Shown in pieces: positions 10,882-23,180 of a stretch of DNA of 64,000 nucleotides. The notes beneath the pieces are model-generated. The model searched no databases and had not been told where the DNA came from. It saw nothing but the letters and a program-made list of their open reading frames with translations. Made by a program: the position numbers and the translations under genes. Origin of the DNA: Eunapius fragilis. Its lineage: Eukaryota; Porifera; Demospongiae; Spongillida; Spongillidae. The DNA is taken from positions 10,614,230 to 10,678,229 of the forward strand of contig OY811975.1 of NCBI GenBank assembly GCA_963681505.1, read 5' to 3'. Within the stretch, counting starts at the first letter, position 1, and each line of letters begins with the position of its first letter.

Positions 10882-11174
10882 ACAAGTAAATAAAAACATT
10901 CTCTCTGAGAAAGTTGGTGGGATATAGGTTTTGCAGGCAAATAGTATACTGGTGTAAAAAGCAAGGAAACAAGTTTTATCAGAAGGGAAAATGTAATAGT
11001 CCTATATTTAGCACACTTCGACTAAGGCATATGCTTTTTCTGTGCTAAATATAGGACTATTACATTTTCCCTTCTGATAAAACTTGTTTCCTTGCTTTTT
11101 ACACCAGTATACTATTCGCCTGCAAAACCTATATCCCACCAACTTTCTCAGAGAGAATGTTTTTATTTACTTGT
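10882..11174. mobile_element. Hairpin MITE family A, second intact copy
   Basis: 293-bp near-perfect palindrome with the same ends as 10414-10699, only about 180 bp downstream. Arms of one element resemble each other far more than they resemble other copies, e.g. both arms here have TATTACATTTTC-type changes. Confidence 0.92.
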
Positions 11175-11329
11175 TTCCTTAATTTTTTTTAACACCCAAA
11201 TCACTGTTGCATCTCAGGTTTCCCCCCTTTCATTTAACTGATTTAATTCAATCCAGACGTATTGTGAAAATTTTCTAGGTACTTTTGCTTAATTAGACTT
11301 GATAAGACCGTATATAGGCTTTTAGGCTT

Positions 11330-11680
11330 TTTGTGTATCAAAGCGAGTCCTCCAGCAAGCTATTGGTGTAATTTTCATTGCTTAAAAGTGTTCCTGTCCC
11401 GAGTTATGAGTTCCCAAGAAGAAGAAGACGATCCGCCATTATTCTTGGAATGGAAACGAGGGCAGCAGTTTCTCGACAACCACGCGGCTCTACGACGTGA
11501 AACAAAAACAAAACTACTCAGTTTTGACTTCTAGATCGATTGCCGCAACAAGTTAGACGATCCGATAGTCGGGAGCGAAGCTACGGTAGGGTCGCGGGAT
11601 TTTAATTAAATTCATAGTCGGGGTCAAAACCTATATGGAAGTCTCAATGCGAACGTTACTTTAATTTACATACATTGAAG
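11330..11680 (+). repeat. Dispersed ~400-bp repeat family D, copy 3
   Basis: Shares with the other copies AAACAAAAACAAAACTACTC, GACGATCCGATAGTCGGGAG and TTCATAGTCGGGGTCAAA. Confidence 0.65.
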
Positions 11681-11731
11681 TAGACCAAAGAAAAGAAATA
11701 AATAAAATAAATAAAATATAATTGAATAAAG

Positions 11732-12428
11732 TCACTCCTGCATGTATGGAAGTCCTGCTCCGTCTTCTATCTCCATCCTTCTCCTCCACTTCACCCGACT
11801 CCCATGAATGCACAAATTTGCAGCACGAAGGATAGCAAACATCAGCCTTGCCCGCACATAACCCATCACTTCACTGTTTGATTTCTGATAGGAGGTGCAT
11901 GAATGCCTTTCCTTCAACACCCAGTGCCCCATCTGCAGTCACAACAAAAGGTGTAAACGAAGCATGTACACATTCAGCTGCTTGTGAGTATTTCTGTTTC
12001 TTAATGTGCTCGATAGAAGAAAGCACCGCATTTACATCCAGTTGTACATAGGAGCTGGCATCTGAGTCGACTACTCTAACATAAAAAAGGAGTAGTTTGA
12101 GACTGCCACACACCACGAACAGAAAGGTCAGCAACTAAAGCTGGAACATTTTTCTGGACATTCGGTCTCTTATCACCGGTTCTCTCAAAACTTCTTTATA
12201 GGCAATTGAAGCCAAGTCACCAAGGGCATCCCTTATCTCATTGTGTCTTTGAATTACTAAACCTCCCTTTCTACAGTCGAAGGCATGTCCAGTGGTGAAT
12301 TGGCTACCACGGTCTGTGTGCCTTTCCGCCATTTCGATTACTCTATTAATGGCACTCTTGTTTGTCCATTTTATTGCCATTTTTCGATCTTTCGTTTAAT
12401 GACATAATCACAATTTGCCAGACATTCG
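11732..12428 (-). pseudogene. C-terminal remnant of a reverse-transcriptase element
   Basis: Minus-strand reading in three frames: GHAFDCRKGGLVIQRHNEIR then DALGDLASIAYKEVLREPVI; next frame RVVDSDASSYVQLD and FTPFVVTADGALGVEGKAF; last frame MGYVRARLMFAILRAANLCI and HGSRVKWRR. These are ordered motifs I associate with the C-terminal part of RT-encoding mobile elements common in invertebrates (and with the RT piece at 35200-36105). A stop at 12135 and frame changes mark it as a pseudogene. Clade not assigned. Confidence 0.6.
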
Positions 12429-12911
12429 AGGTCCGTGGATAAAAGTGCCATTCAATTTTCCGATTCTTCGAATATATTAAAATTTACCACTCGATCAATT
12501 TTTCCAATTTTCACGCATTTTTCTTCAATTTTCTAATTTTTCTAATAATTGAAAATTAATTGAAAATTTTAGTTTTTGACCAAATTTATGCAATTTTCTC
12601 AATTTTAGCATCGTGCATCATTGATTTTTCCGTCGCGCGTTCAATTTTCTATTGTGTAAAATAATTGGATAATTGCATACTTATATTTTAACGCATGCTG
12701 CCTCATTTCAATTTGTCAAATTTTCATCACCGTGAAAATTGGAATGGAACTGGATCCTCTTACCTTTGGGTATGGGACCCTCCTCTGTATAATCCAACTT
12801 GATCCGTCCATTCCACGATGGAGGGGCCCTCAAATCAGTTCAAGGATAGGACCTTAGTACTCCCCTCTTAGTTATACTTTCTTTGGCAAGTCCATATGCA
12901 CGCACGCACTA

Positions 12912-12933
12912 GTATGGACGCGCGCGCGCGCGT
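12912..12933. repeat. CG-alternating tract in TIR
   Basis: (CG)n within GACGCGCGCGCGCGCGTGCA; the inverse copy is at about 27328-27350. Alternating purine-pyrimidine, potentially Z-forming. Confidence 0.8.
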
Positions 12934-13146
12934 GCACGGACGTCTAACCCTCTCGTCGCTATGGTGCATGCACAGACTAAGACGGCTATGGTGCATGCCA
13001 CTCTCGTGCTATGGGCGAATTAGATTAACAGGAGGAGCATACTCGTCCCACCCTGGTATAGCCAAGGAAATATCATCATTTGGCAACAGAACAGATATAG
13101 TGCTTAAACGGAGATCAATCAAAATATTATACTATAATTATACATA

Positions 13147-14065
13147 TACCGTAAAGTCCCGCATATAATACCCCCCGCCCCCATCGAAAAAAATACGCGC
13201 GTCTCCGTAACCACAAGAGCAGGGACTAAGCTATTTCGTTTTTCGAGATAAAAAGGGTTGTCTATAATTGTTTTAGCCCAGCGCTGGGCACTTATGCAGT
13301 TTCCCCCCCCACTTTAATTATTCGATTTACGGTATAACATTTACGGTATCATGAATACATACATTAACCTACACTGGATATTAAATTGCCCTAACATGTG
13401 CTACAAAGTCATGAAAGCTAATATATCCAAATCTTTGTCTCCACATAAATTCCGCTAATTACGTGTGTAAAAGGTCCCTATGTGTCCCGTATCGCTGCTT
13501 ATGTTTCTGCTTAGCTTTTTGCCATCATTGTTAGCTAGTAGACCGTCGTGATGCCGCTACGTTGCGTTTACGCAATAATAAATTTAGTACACTAATTTGA
13601 CTCTTTTTTTTTTTTTTGTAAGAGGGAGGGGTACCTCCCTCCCTCACCCTCCCCGCTTTCTTTTTACTAAGTAACCAACACTCCATGAAATGAAATAAAA
13701 AGGGGAGGGTGAGGGAGGGGGAACCCCTCCCTCCTTTAAAGAACACTGTTACTAGTTAGAGAACAATGGGTTTTCGAAGCCAGAGCGGGAACAGGTAATG
13801 CAGCCATCGTAGTAAAAATGGCGGTAGCAATGACAGGTGTTTTTCACTATAGATTTAAACATGATTTGAACATTTTAAAAAGGCGGTCGCAATGACAGCT
13901 GGTTTTTGACGTTGGAAAAATATCTAAATTTTTTTCAATATTTCTTGAATTCAATTAATTAAAGTGGGGGGGGGGGGGGGGGGGGGGGGAAACAGAGATA
14001 CGAGCGTTTAAAAAACATTTTTCGATGGGAACGGAGGGGGGTATTATATGCGGGACTTTACGGTA
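13147..14065. mobile_element. MITE family B (TACCGTAAAGTCCCGC ends), left-arm copy, interrupted
   Basis: Ends TACCGTAAAGTCCCGCATAT and its complement, about 28 bp inverted. Interior matches the compact copy at 26893-27112 in reverse, but is interrupted by another element at 13299-13993. Confidence 0.85.
13299..13993. mobile_element. Insertion with poly-C/poly-G terminal inverted repeats
   Basis: Left end GTTTCCCCCCCCACTTTAAT, right end TTAAAGTGGGG...GGGGAAAC. About 695 bp, inserted in the MITE at 13147. Inside, 13615-13740 is itself an inverted repeat (AGGGAGGGGTACCTCCCTCC region against GGGGGAACCCCTCCCTCC). No coding. Confidence 0.65.
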
Positions 14066-14308
14066 TATATATTTCTGTTATGTGATAATGCCATCTCATT
14101 CTTATTCATAGTCTTCATTCACTCACTCAGCCATGGAGCAGCATGGCGTCCAATTCACGAGGGAGGGGCAGTTCAAGGATAGGACCCTAGTACTACCCTC
14201 TTAGTTACTTGCTGTGGCAAGTCCATGCATATGCACGCACGCATTAGTATGGACGCGCGCATGCACGGACTAACACTCTCGTCGCCATGGTGCATGCACG
14301 GACTAACA

Positions 14309-15991
14309 GGGTGTAGCTAAAACCAGGAGCAGGAGCAGGAATAGGAGCAGGAGTTACTAGGAGCAGGAGCAAAAGTTCGTACCTATAAAATCTCATATGA
14401 GCAGGCGCAGTATGCCTTATATGATGAGCAAGAGTGCATATGTGTGGACGTGTGGATTCTTTAAGTTTAAACTCGTGCGGCGGGTGCTGTATAGTATACG
14501 CGCACAACGCTTGCCTGTAATATTAGTAAAATAACTATTTATTTCTCCACATTTCTGAATATCCAATAATTAATTAAGGCAGTGACCAACCACAAACTCC
14601 TTCTCAAAATGTTGTATATGTCATAAAAAGCTATTTTTTCTTTATGAAATCATTATGACAACTGATACTGGCAAATTATTAACAGCAATGCATACAGTAT
14701 AGTTACTTTAAAAATGCACAACACAAGTTACAAGTTAGCAGATGCCCTGGAAGGACACAGTATAGAGCTATATCATTATAGTCCTGACCAGGGTCAAGCT
14801 GAGTCTTCTATATATATATATACAGACTGGCAATGGCTTGGTGCTTTGAAACTTTATGGTCAGACAAGAAGCCAATCTTGCCAAGTGTTGCCTAGCTTCA
14901 GTCCCCCAACACCCATACATGTAGGTTTCCACAGCTAGTGGGATGCACTTCCAACCAATTCAAGTTCATCATACATTTATCCTCTTTGGTACTTATCAGC
15001 TGCCAAGGCTGCTGACCCTGCTGTCACACTTACTTCAGTAAAGGTACTTGGATTAAGCGGTGAAGTGACAGTACTGTCAAATGCTGCTGGTTTGCCTAAT
15101 CAGCAGGTCGAGTATGCCGTTGGTCATGCCCAAGACCACTCCCTGCCTTAACATGGGCACCAATACATGCAGGCTCGCCTGCAAGACTGAAGATATATAC
15201 ATCATGTAGCGGTCTGTTATGGTGGGAGACCACGTCACCTCTATGCTTGCAGGTTAATGAATGATGACCCAAGGGGTCCAAACAGGGAGAGAGACAGTAT
15301 GGACAGTTGGCACCTTGGAAGACATCAATACCAACACTTTATACCAGCCTGAAATTCATAGGGGTCAAGATGGAGATTGAGCCTTGGCTCCGGGACAACT
15401 TGGAGCCATGCAGAAGCATGGGGAGAAGAAGCAGACAGAAGTCTAGCTCTGTCTGGCAAAGCTATAAAGATTGGATAATTAACTGCAATTTTCCTAGCTA
15501 ACTAGGTACATGCGTAGAAAGAAGCATGCAATATCAAAAGGAATTATCGAGCTTAGATAGGGGCTCCCGCAAAAAATGCAGAATACCCATATCTAGTAGT
15601 GCTCATGAGTTCACTTTTTTATAATGTGGAGCTAGGGCAGTCTGGACCACTGCAGCATTTATCAAAATTCATCCCAGTGGAAATGAATAGAATCAGTTTA
15701 TTGGATATTTAGAAATGTGGAGAAATAAATGGTGTTTTTACTAATATTACAGACAACCGTTGTGCGCGCATACTATACAGCACCCGCCGCACGAGTTTAA
15801 ACTTAACGAGTCCACACGTCCATACATATGCACTCTTGCTCATAATGCATACTGCGCCTGCTATATGAAATTTTATAGGTACGAACTTTTGCTCCTACTC
15901 CTGCTCCTGCTCCTGGTTTTAGATAGCAACTCCTGCAGCGGAGTCCTGCTCCTGCATGCTCCTGCTCCTGCTCCTGGTTTTAGCTACACCC
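14309..15991. mobile_element. MULE-like element with ~260-bp inverted arms
   Basis: Left end GGGTGTAGCTAAAACCAGGA, right end is the complement. Flanked by exact CGGACTAACA duplications (14299-14308 and 15992-16001); 8-10-bp duplications with long arms resemble Mutator-like elements. Arms contain GAGCAGGAGCAGG tandem units. The 1.1-kb interior has no recognisable transposase, so it is non-autonomous. It sits in the left arm of the outer transposon; the right arm (26.6 kb) has the empty site. Confidence 0.85.
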
Positions 15992-16099
15992 CGGACTAAC
16001 ACGGGCGAATTAGATTAACAGGAGGAGCACCCTGCATGGTAGCCAAAGTAACAATAATATAATATCATCATTTGGCAACAAGTCCGCAAACAGATATCA

Positions 16100-16810
16100 T
16101 AGTGTAGGTGTATGTGCGTGTGGAGTAGTGTGTGCGCGTGTTTGATGTATTATTGTATATTATCTCTGGTTTTTAATAGATATACAGTACTTATAATTAC
16201 ATTTATTTCAGGATACAACAGAGAATTAAATTAAATAATAATAAAGTCGAGACCAAATGAAAAATGTTCAGTGGACCTTGCCTCTGCACAGGCCAAAGCT
16301 ATAGAATGGTGTTGTGAGTATGAATGAAATATTATCTCTGGTGCCAATACTATCTCTGGTGCAATTACATGCATGCTTTGTCGTGTGTGTGTGCGTGTGT
16401 GTGCACGCGCGGGCGCGCGAATACAATAGCGCTCAAGATCTATAAATGCTGGAATATGTGGAGCTATTATATAGCCAGGAAGTTGTGCTGTGAATCACGA
16501 CGGGCACATGCATGCAACATGCAAAAATGAGTGAAATTACAAATTACGCCAATTTGCATTGGCGGATTGTCCCCGTCCCTCTTGGTTAAACTTTGTGCGA
16601 CTAGCCTTTTGACAGTATAAAGTTATCAGCCATGTATCATTTCATTACACAAAAACTCAGAGCATAACATTCTCCACGTAATACTTTGTTGCTTCTTCCC
16701 GTTTCATCCCTTGCTCGTTTGAAATCAAATAGATCATCAACTTCAAATAGACGCCTAATGTGATATTATTTTTAACGCACACAATTTACATACCTCTGGA
16801 TACAAAACAT
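16100..16810. other. Interior of outer transposon, no gene recognised
   Basis: GT-rich patches (16110-16145, 16381-16420), AT-rich DNA, no exon I can support. Confidence 0.4.
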
Positions 16811-16893
16811 CTAAGGCAGAATGTTTGCTCTGTTGCCTCCATAACCCTCATCAATGGCAATACCATACAGAAAATGCTCGACTGCGTCCACCT
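16811..16893 (-). CDS. Possible terminal exon of the interrupted integrase-type gene
   Basis: Minus strand: acceptor TTATGCAAATAG, then VDAVEHFLYGIAIDEGYGGN and a stop after ANILP. It lies downstream of the H2C2 exon in the same orientation. Low confidence; no motif identifies it. Confidence 0.25.
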
Positions 16894-18999
16894 ATTTGCA
16901 TAAACAGAGTACAAATCTCATTTACCCAGGGTGCAATTTAAAACTTACAACGTGACAGTTATCAATAGGCCATTTTCTAAAAAATCACTTTAGTTCACTA
17001 ACGTTAATTTTTTTTGAAAACCTTGTCACATCTTCCATCAATTTAAACATTGAAAAAGATAGAATTGATGATTTTCTGACAAATCAACTTCAGATGTTCC
17101 TGCAGGAGATAACTCATGACCAATGGTTTTACAAACATTTGTGGCTGACCTCATTTTTGTGACATGTCTCAAGTGAAAGTGGCAAATGATATGTGTTGAT
17201 CCCTGAATGTACAACTATAGTTCATCGTACCCACAAAAACTCATTAAACCATGTTACCTGTCAACAAATGCCTGAATGGGCTTTTTCCAAAGCCTTAATC
17301 ATTCAGTCTTTCATAACTACATATCTCAGGTAGAGGATCAATTGGGCTCACTTCAGGAATCGGTGCCTTGAAGCGTGGCAATAAGTCCTTGTATGTATAT
17401 TGTTCAACTATATGAAGATGTTATACTCTACATGCACTGAAGACCCTGCATTTCTTCACCATTGATTATGAAAACCCCATTCTTTGTTAACTGTATATAA
17501 GAAGAGATTATTTATAGAGCATATACTGACCCACTTTGTACATGTGTACAGGTGTACCTTGTCTACTGTAGTTTTCACAACAGGCAGGACTTCTGCAGAG
17601 CACAGGTATAACATTAATTGACTGTACAGCTTTGGCATTGATGTGGACTGATGACATTGAACTGTATGAAGACATGAACAAATGGGAAACTATTTGGACA
17701 TTTATTATTATACCATTCTAGCAACTACACAGCTAGCCACGAGCAAAGTTCAATGCTGTCTGTCTATATTAGAATTCAATGTGGCTGTAGTAACTGCAAT
17801 GCACCAATAACTTACTACAAAGTTCAGAGTCAATTTATTTGCAATAAATTCTGCAAACTGTAATGGGCATGTAGTAATATGGATTTATATAACGTCAAAG
17901 AGTTTATACCTTCCAGACATATACACCACAGTCATAGGTATTACTTTGCATAAGAGTAGAATTCTTTGCAATATTCAGCTACATCCTTAGTCATGCCTTT
18001 CCAGTAATACCGCTCAGCTACCTTCACTTGCCTGTAATAAGAATCCATGTACACGCAGTCAGAGGAAACATTAGATATACAGGCACTTAATAAATGTAAT
18101 TGATCAAATCAAAAGCGCTAGCAGCAGTGCATGCGGTGCTTACGTTTTATAAACACCAAAGTGACCCCCTGCTGGATCTTTGTGGGTCCGTGTATATTTC
18201 GGCCATTTCAAATTCTCAATTATCAAATACTTAGAACACGATTATTTTGCGTCGTAATCTAATTATTCATTTTCATTCCGTCATAAATTTTATGCGTACC
18301 TGCGTATTCTAAATATTGGACTGTGCGCTAGCGTACAATAATATTGTAATGTTCAAATGTTCAATTTTTGGCCAAAATCATGCAAAAGTGAGATGAAATC
18401 ATAATTGAACGGAGGATGGAGTAATGGATGTCTCAGAACCAGAACGTGCCACGAATGCATTCACCACGCCCTCTTCACGTATACGCCTACTTTACTCTTA
18501 GCCTATTGGTGGGAGAAGATGTACCGTAAGTGCGCATGCATGCATGTACATGTAGTAGTGCATTTAGTCAATGATCACTATCCCTCTTCACATTTATAAG
18601 TATACCGCATCACCACGACAACTCTCATACTTCCCGTAGAACGAAGGCCATACCTACTGGTCATTACATAGTGCATTTAGCCCCTGCTCCCTCCCTTCCT
18701 TCCCCTCCCGCCTTTTCTTCCCTTACCATCTTTCCTTAGCCTCCTTCTCCCCTCCCTCTCCTCCTCACTCGAGACACTCTATTATTTTTTATCACCACAC
18801 TGTAGTGGAAATGATAAGTCATTGCTGGAATTGCATTTATTATTCCTTTACTTGCATGTATGAAATGAGTTCTTAATACAGCAATATAGACTGATTTGTT
18901 TGGTATGATCACTTTAGTTTTGCATTGGATAAGGATAATGCCAAGTTTGCTGTACATGCATGTAAACCACTGATTCTGTGAACTGGTAGTAAAATTCAT

Positions 19000-19330
19000 T
19001 TCCTTCCCTCTTTTCCTCCCTCCCTCCCTCCCTCCCTCCCTCCATCCCTCCCTCCCTCCCTCCCTCCTCCCTTCCCTCCCACCCTCCCTCCTTCCTCCCT
19101 TCCTTCCCCTCCCCTCCCCTCCTCCCTTCCTTCCCCTTCCCTACTCCCTTCCCCTCCCCTCTCCCTTCCCCTCCCCCCTCCCTTCCCCTCCCCTCCTCCC
19201 TCCCCTCCCCTCCGGCCGGCCTCCCTTCCCGTCCTCCCTCCCGTCCCTTCCCTTCTCCCCTTCCTCCCATTCTTCCCCTCACCTTACCCCTTTCCTTTCC
19301 CTGCCTTCCCCCTCCTTCCTCTCCACCCCA
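19000..19330. repeat. Homopyrimidine tract (CCCT/CCTT)n
   Basis: About 330 bp almost entirely C and T on the plus strand, between two copies of the internal direct repeat. Mirror-like, potential H-DNA. Long open frames on either strand here (GGREGG type) are artefacts of composition. Confidence 0.95.
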
Positions 19331-20081
19331 CGCCCTCTTCACATCTATATTACCACATCACGACAACTCTTGCTTCCCATAGAACGATACTCATGGCCTA
19401 CCTACTGGTCTGAACATGAATTTTATCACCACACTCTAAGTCATTGCTGGAATTGCATTTATTGTTGCTTTACTTGCATGTATGAAATGAAAAAAAAAAG
19501 TTCTTAATACAGCAATATAGACCTATTTTTAGATGATTTGTTAGGTATGATCACTTTAGTTTTGCATTGGATAAGGATGATGCCAAGTTTGCTGTACATG
19601 CATGTAAACCATGTGAACGGGTAATAACTTCATTTCATGCATGTGTCAACTGGTGTATGTTTGTCTTTATGTCTGCATGTGATAAGCAACTTCAGTGGCC
19701 TAGTTTTGATATGACTTAGCAGCTGTACTGTATACATATAGGTGGAACTGCAATCTGATCCTGCATGCATGCAGACACCATGTGATGTAGATGTATGTAC
19801 ACATGGTGCTATGAATTGGTTTATATTTTTATAATGACCCCAGCTTCATATGTTACAAGTCATAGAGTGTAGGAGTGCAGTTCTGATGAAGGGAAGTTTC
19901 TATATTGATAGTCTTATTATTATCAAAGATGCCTACCACATCTGCTTGCATCAATATATACAACATCGATTCTTTATTATGATTACAGTACATGCATAAA
20001 GGTTCACTATGGTGCAATCAGCCAATGTTTTAGTTAATGCATGCAATCCGCATGTGTACACATACATATGTACATAGTATA

Positions 20082-20480
20082 TCATTCATCATTGCCCTCC
20101 AGGCGCTTCAATCCCTTCAGCAAATCATCAAGTCCCAGAAGACGCATCGTCTCTGTGTAGCCCCGCTCTGAGCGACACCGAGGACAGCACTTAGTCAAAG
20201 CATCTGGCATGGCCCGGAATAATACGTGTTAACACACACCTCGCAACCAAGCAGAGACTTGCAGCACTTGCTTTATATGACAGGCGGTCTCATCGGTTCC
20301 ACTTGACATATTGTACACCTAAATGAATCCCGGTAGCTTTCCAATGGCGCCTTGAGGTCTTTGGATAGTTTCAGGATATCTTCTGTCTTCTCTTTTACAT
20401 GTTCAATATCATTTTTTATCTCCAGTAGGAGATCTTCGCTATCAATGACGAATCGCCTCTTGAGCGCTTCAGTCCGCGGA
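20082..20480 (-). pseudogene. RING-type zinc finger protein fragment with coiled coil, broken
   Basis: Minus strand reads a coiled-coil-like helix (LLLEIKNDIEHVKEKTEDIL) then FRCTICQVEPMRPPVI, a stop codon, SKCCKSLLGCEVCV, a frameshift, and DALTKCCPRCRSERGYTETM with tail LLGLDDLLKGLKRLE. The C-x2-C...CC...C-x2-C...CP-x-C order is that of a RING/U-box-like ligase family frequent in sponges and cnidarians. One nonsense codon and one frameshift break it. It lies wholly inside the transposon at 18186, suggesting capture. Confidence 0.65.
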
Positions 20481-20517
20481 TCTTAGTTGCCGCCCGCGGT
20501 TAAGATCTTCCTGGGGT

Positions 20518-20850
20518 ATGCGAAAATTTTTTCTCGCACTTGCTTTCCAAAACATTATCTGTACTGACTTGGTACTTCCAGCCACCATCGGGCAAGAAGA
20601 GCCTGCCCCAGAGACTAAAACAGAGATGCCAACAGAACAGGAGATAGTTGATCAAGGAGCTGAGGAGACTCCTGTGGTGCAGGATGAAAATGTGGCACAA
20701 AGGCTAGAACTTCGCAGATCCAGTAGGCCTCATCATCCACCTGATCGCTATGGTGACCACATTTGGAAACTAAAAGGGGAGAAGTGTAGTGGACGAGTTA
20801 CATCATGTGATAATGATGTCATACTGCTGGAGCAGGGGCGCGGTACCTAG
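20518..20850 (+). pseudogene. Possible C-terminal Pol remnant of an LTR retroelement
   Basis: A 110-residue open frame, acidic in the middle, with LRRSSRPHHPPDRYGDHI near the end; R-R-S-x-R..PP-x-R(Y/L) is a common end of Gypsy/Copia-type integrase tails. Downstream, 20860-21080 has a TATATAAAG box and could be LTR-derived. No other Pol domains seen. Confidence 0.35.
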
Positions 20851-20854
20851 TCCT

Positions 20855-21085
20855 CCGTATATAAAGACGTAAAGATCACGAGTGAGCAGTTCCTTACGGA
20901 GTCGGACACGTATACCAGCTGGACTGGCGTCAGGCTGTTGTATGGTTATGTATCGTGTTTGTGGAGTGTGTATTGTGATTGTGTGTTTGCTATCTCTGTG
21001 TACGATAGTCAGCGCCGCGCGTGCTACAGTTACTACACCTATCGTATTAGATATGCATGTACATGTGGGAGGATAAATACACATG
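20855..21085 (+). other. Possible LTR remnant
   Basis: CCGTATATAAAGACG followed by GT-rich sequence directly after the retroelement-like tail. No second copy in the window to define ends. Confidence 0.25.
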
Positions 21086-21099
21086 ATACGTGCAGGCTA

Positions 21100-21640
21100 A
21101 ACTCGCTGTTGTATTTTACCTTCTGTGCCACTACTTCTTTGATTTCAAATCCGTCGCTCGTCACTACGATGTAATCTTCACCAATGCATTGTTTAACGGC
21201 TGCCAAAATAAACGGATGATTGGCAGAATGAAATGTAGATTTGATCAACGATCCATGCATTCTTTTCATTCTCGCCACGGTTACTTTTAGCGGAGTGTAA
21301 GACTGTATACTCCTTTTTTCTTAGATGAAGAAGTCGATGGCTGAAGAACTGTCCTAAATCCAGGCCACAGAGGACTTTGGAAAGGACGCCGACTGCTTCC
21401 TATGCCAGATATCGTATTAGAGCTTCTCGACGGCGTTGGTAGAACAGCTGCAGATGATTCGTCTGGCGTCACACTTTCAGCAGCTGAACTGACTGAAGTT
21501 GCAGGCGGCACACCCTCAACAATAAGTGTAGCATAGTCCGATAACGAACTGAGAATTATATCTCCGTTGTAGCGGGGAAGAATACGTGATGTGTTACGTA
21601 CCTCACACCGCAGCCAGTTCCCTTGCTGCTGCAGCTACAC
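21100..21640 (-). CDS. Unrecognised coding-like segments inside transposon 1
   Basis: Minus strand. One segment (about 21605-21330) is Ser/Pro/Thr-rich with YNGDIILSSLSDYATLIVEG; the next (about 21310-21110), in another frame after a possible acceptor TATACAG, contains FHSANHPFILAAVKQCIGED then YIVVTSDGFEIKEVVAQK. An upstream piece (about 21665-21605) has a Cys-rich CSCSSKGTGC and donor GAG|GTACGT. Codon-like composition but no family recognised; may be transposon-borne or captured. Confidence 0.3.
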
Positions 21641-21675
21641 GATAAATAAGCATTGAAAACATCGTTCAGTTTTAC

Positions 21676-21678
<3 letters not shown>

Positions 21679-21748
<70 letters not shown>

Positions 21749-21788
21749 ACACACACACACACGCACGCACACGCGCACACACACACAG
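21679..21788. repeat. CA microsatellite
   Basis: Long (CA)n with CG interruptions. Confidence 0.97.
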
Positions 21789-21899
21789 ATCCACTGGCTG
21801 GAAAAGTTCACTGGACTACGCATGATAAGGTTTCAGCAGCCCTTTCTCCAGTTTTTCATACTGTCTGCAAAAATGATTGCAACATGTTTAAAAGCTGTC

Positions 21900-23180
21900 T
21901 TAAATATTAGGCTCAATGAAGAACTGTCTGCTTCTATAGCCAATCCTTAATAGACAACTAATAGTAATGCTGTTGTCCAGTGAATTTGCATCATATTTTC
22001 ATCAAGTTATAATGTAAAGTGATTATTTCCTGCAGATCAACATTTATTTATCTGCACAAAACACTGCTGATATTACATGTAAATTACAAACTCATAGCTT
22101 TATGTTATAATGAAGGAATTAAATAAAGCTAGGTCATTGAGGTTTAGCTTAATACATGCATGGATGCCCAAATTACATACAGGGCTTTGACTGAACTGAG
22201 TAAATAATCAAGTTCTCACACAACATTTTTTGCATGACATTATAGTCTGCATATGTCATCCATCCTCCTTCCCACACACATCCCACCCTTCTCATGGGAC
22301 TAAGTTAATCCATTAAATACATGGGTCAATTAACGCTTGTGTATGTGCGTGACACAGGTGGTCTGTACCAACTACGAGGCCTTTTATTTACTCTATTCCT
22401 TTCTACCCCTCTATAGACTCCAATGTGACCTTCTCATGGGTATATGGTTCAGCTATCATCATTCGAAGCAATATGAACATTTGTGAACATGTGTAGTTGG
22501 ATTGTTGTCCAATGTGTTGAACAAGATTTAATTTGTTGTAATGAAAGGCTCTCAGCGTGCACGTACAACATAAACAAGTTTCATTATGACTGATGCATGT
22601 GCCACTGTACGTGTTGAAACTGATATAAGTATGACTACTTGCAGCCATACGCTGGATACTTGTGTGTGTATGCACGTTTCACTGATGCACAGTGAGCTAC
22701 TGCCCGCACACAGATATAGGCGTCATGCATGGATGCATGATAGATTATGATTTGAAACTTGGCATCAGCAATTGCTGCGGTATTCGAATGCAATCAGCAA
22801 AATACAATTAAGGCCTTAAGTACTATCAACACTATAGGAAACCCAACGCATTTGATGACAAACGGTTCCGATCAAGCTTGCATATAAAAATTCAATGTTG
22901 CATACCAAGCAACAAACATGTAAATAAAAAGGGAAACCGCAACTGTGACATTTTATAAAAACATTTTATAAAAGCAGACATCGGTTCTGCAAATGCTACT
23001 CTTGATACCATGTCTGCTCTCTTGTCCAGTGTATAGAGAAACGTACCCAGCTCCATTAGGTCACTGTTAATAAACAACATGTGTGATATTCTAATCATTA
23101 TAGGGGTGCATGCTTTTTCTAAAAATGCTGACTGGAAACACTGAACACAATAAGGGAGGGAGGGGGACGAGGAGGGAGGA
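21900..23180. other. Transposon 1 interior, no gene recognised
   Basis: AT-rich with scattered TACATG and TGCATG; no exon supported. Confidence 0.4.

Noticed and set aside
10414..11174. Two LTRs of one retroelement
   Set aside because: Each copy is a complete hairpin with its own inverted ends; no primer-binding site or polypurine tract between them.
18914..19342. 142-codon Gly/Arg/Glu-rich minus-strand frame
   Set aside because: Pure homopurine low-complexity DNA; openness is due to composition.
21556..21910. His/Thr and Cys/Val repeat ORFs over (CA)n; the same at 29236-29810, 49500-50090, 50545-51256 and 61376-61791
   Set aside because: Microsatellite translations with no supporting flanks.
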